The notes under the pieces are model-generated. The model saw nothing but the letters and a program-made list of their open reading frames with translations. It was not told the origin of the DNA and did no database searches. A program made the translations under genes and the position numbers. 64,000 nt of DNA from Forficula auricularia (taxonomy: Eukaryota > Arthropoda > Insecta > Dermaptera > Forficulidae). How positions within the stretch are numbered: the first letter of the stretch is position 1; every line of letters begins with the position of its first letter. Where the stretch lies: positions 10,511,140 to 10,575,139 of the forward strand of contig JALMQS010000102.1 of assembly GCA_024734495.1 (NCBI GenBank), written 5' to 3'. Of this stretch, positions 63,694 through 64,000 are shown one piece after another.

Positions 63694-64000
63694 TAATATA
63701 ACTTTTAACTGAAGCAAAAAGTTGCCGAGCTGTTGTATTTATAGCTAGTTATAATAATAAAAAAAATAATCGTATAGGATCTGAAATAAAAAACAAAATT
63801 AAATAAGATTTGTTTCCAAGTTATATAAAAAAAGCCATTTCAACCACTTTATTTGTAAACACACCTGTAATGTTATGAATCCACCTGTTAAACAAACTTA
63901 TTTATTGAGATTTTCATCTATAAATAATTACTTTAATTAAGAAAAGATCAATTAAGATTAAATTTGTCGAGGTCCAGACCTAGCCAGATCGTTTTCTCAT

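Larger units (their letters stand above)
62131..64000 (-). mobile_element. Helentron/HINE-like element, copy 6, palindromic and interrupted
   Basis: Left end TACCTGGAGCCACCGAGCGA with TGCACGG; C-rich tract 62260-62395; a large inverted repeat (62405-63405) split by a hAT MITE; a second set of HINE sequences after 63410; a TA-flanked MITE at 63448-63693; and, from about 63890 to the window edge, the 5' part (GAAAAGATCAATTAAGATTA, GGTCCAGACCTAGCCAGATC). The 5' end lies beyond the window. Confidence 0.55.

Overview
This 64 kb window is A+T-rich nuclear DNA from an animal, very probably an insect. The reasons are small exons with GT-AG introns, animal housekeeping genes, and dense insect-type mobile DNA: mariner, hAT, Helitron and Helentron-like, jockey/CR1-like LINEs, tRNA-derived SINEs and foldback elements. 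I cannot fix the order of insect. No bacterial operon, rRNA, CRISPR or functional tRNA gene was seen.

Six protein-coding genes could be assembled exon by exon from protein similarity and splice phase. From left to right they are: TTC19 (minus, 2137-5759, mitochondrial complex III factor); a retinol-dehydrogenase-like short-chain dehydrogenase (plus, 7970-14685, 4 exons, 325 aa); B9D2 (plus, 19013-22399, 2 exons, 175 aa); a tectonic gene, TCTN (plus, 22407-34772, 6 exons); VPS52 (minus, 38930-58456, 12 exons, about 676 aa); and a small unrecognised 72-aa basic protein (plus, 58845-61921, 2 exons) divergent from VPS52.

B9D2 and tectonic both belong to the ciliary transition-zone (MKS/B9) complex. 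Here they are head-to-tail with only 7 nt between the B9D2 stop and the first tectonic ATG, and the tectonic reading frame continues in the B9D2 frame directly after the stop. This looks like a bicistronic or read-through transition-zone module and is the most interesting genic observation. One-base discrepancies occur at the tectonic start, in TTC19 exon 2 and at VPS52 exon junction 6/7. They are either assembly or sequencing indels or real lesions.

Nearly all remaining sequence is repeats. Introns and intergenic DNA hold nested transposons: a TRIM (LTR retrotransposon in miniature) with a solo LTR of the same family beside a tectonic splice acceptor; two hAT MITEs with exact 8-bp target duplications; larger hAT, pogo-like and piggyBac-like non-autonomous elements; Helitrons with TC...CTAG ends; a mariner with a single nonsense codon; and very long perfect or near-perfect palindromes. 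Scattered through the palindromic elements are short motifs of the form CTGANGA / stem / GAAAC / GTC with complementary flanks. They strongly resemble minimal hammerhead ribozymes like those reported in Penelope-like retroelements.
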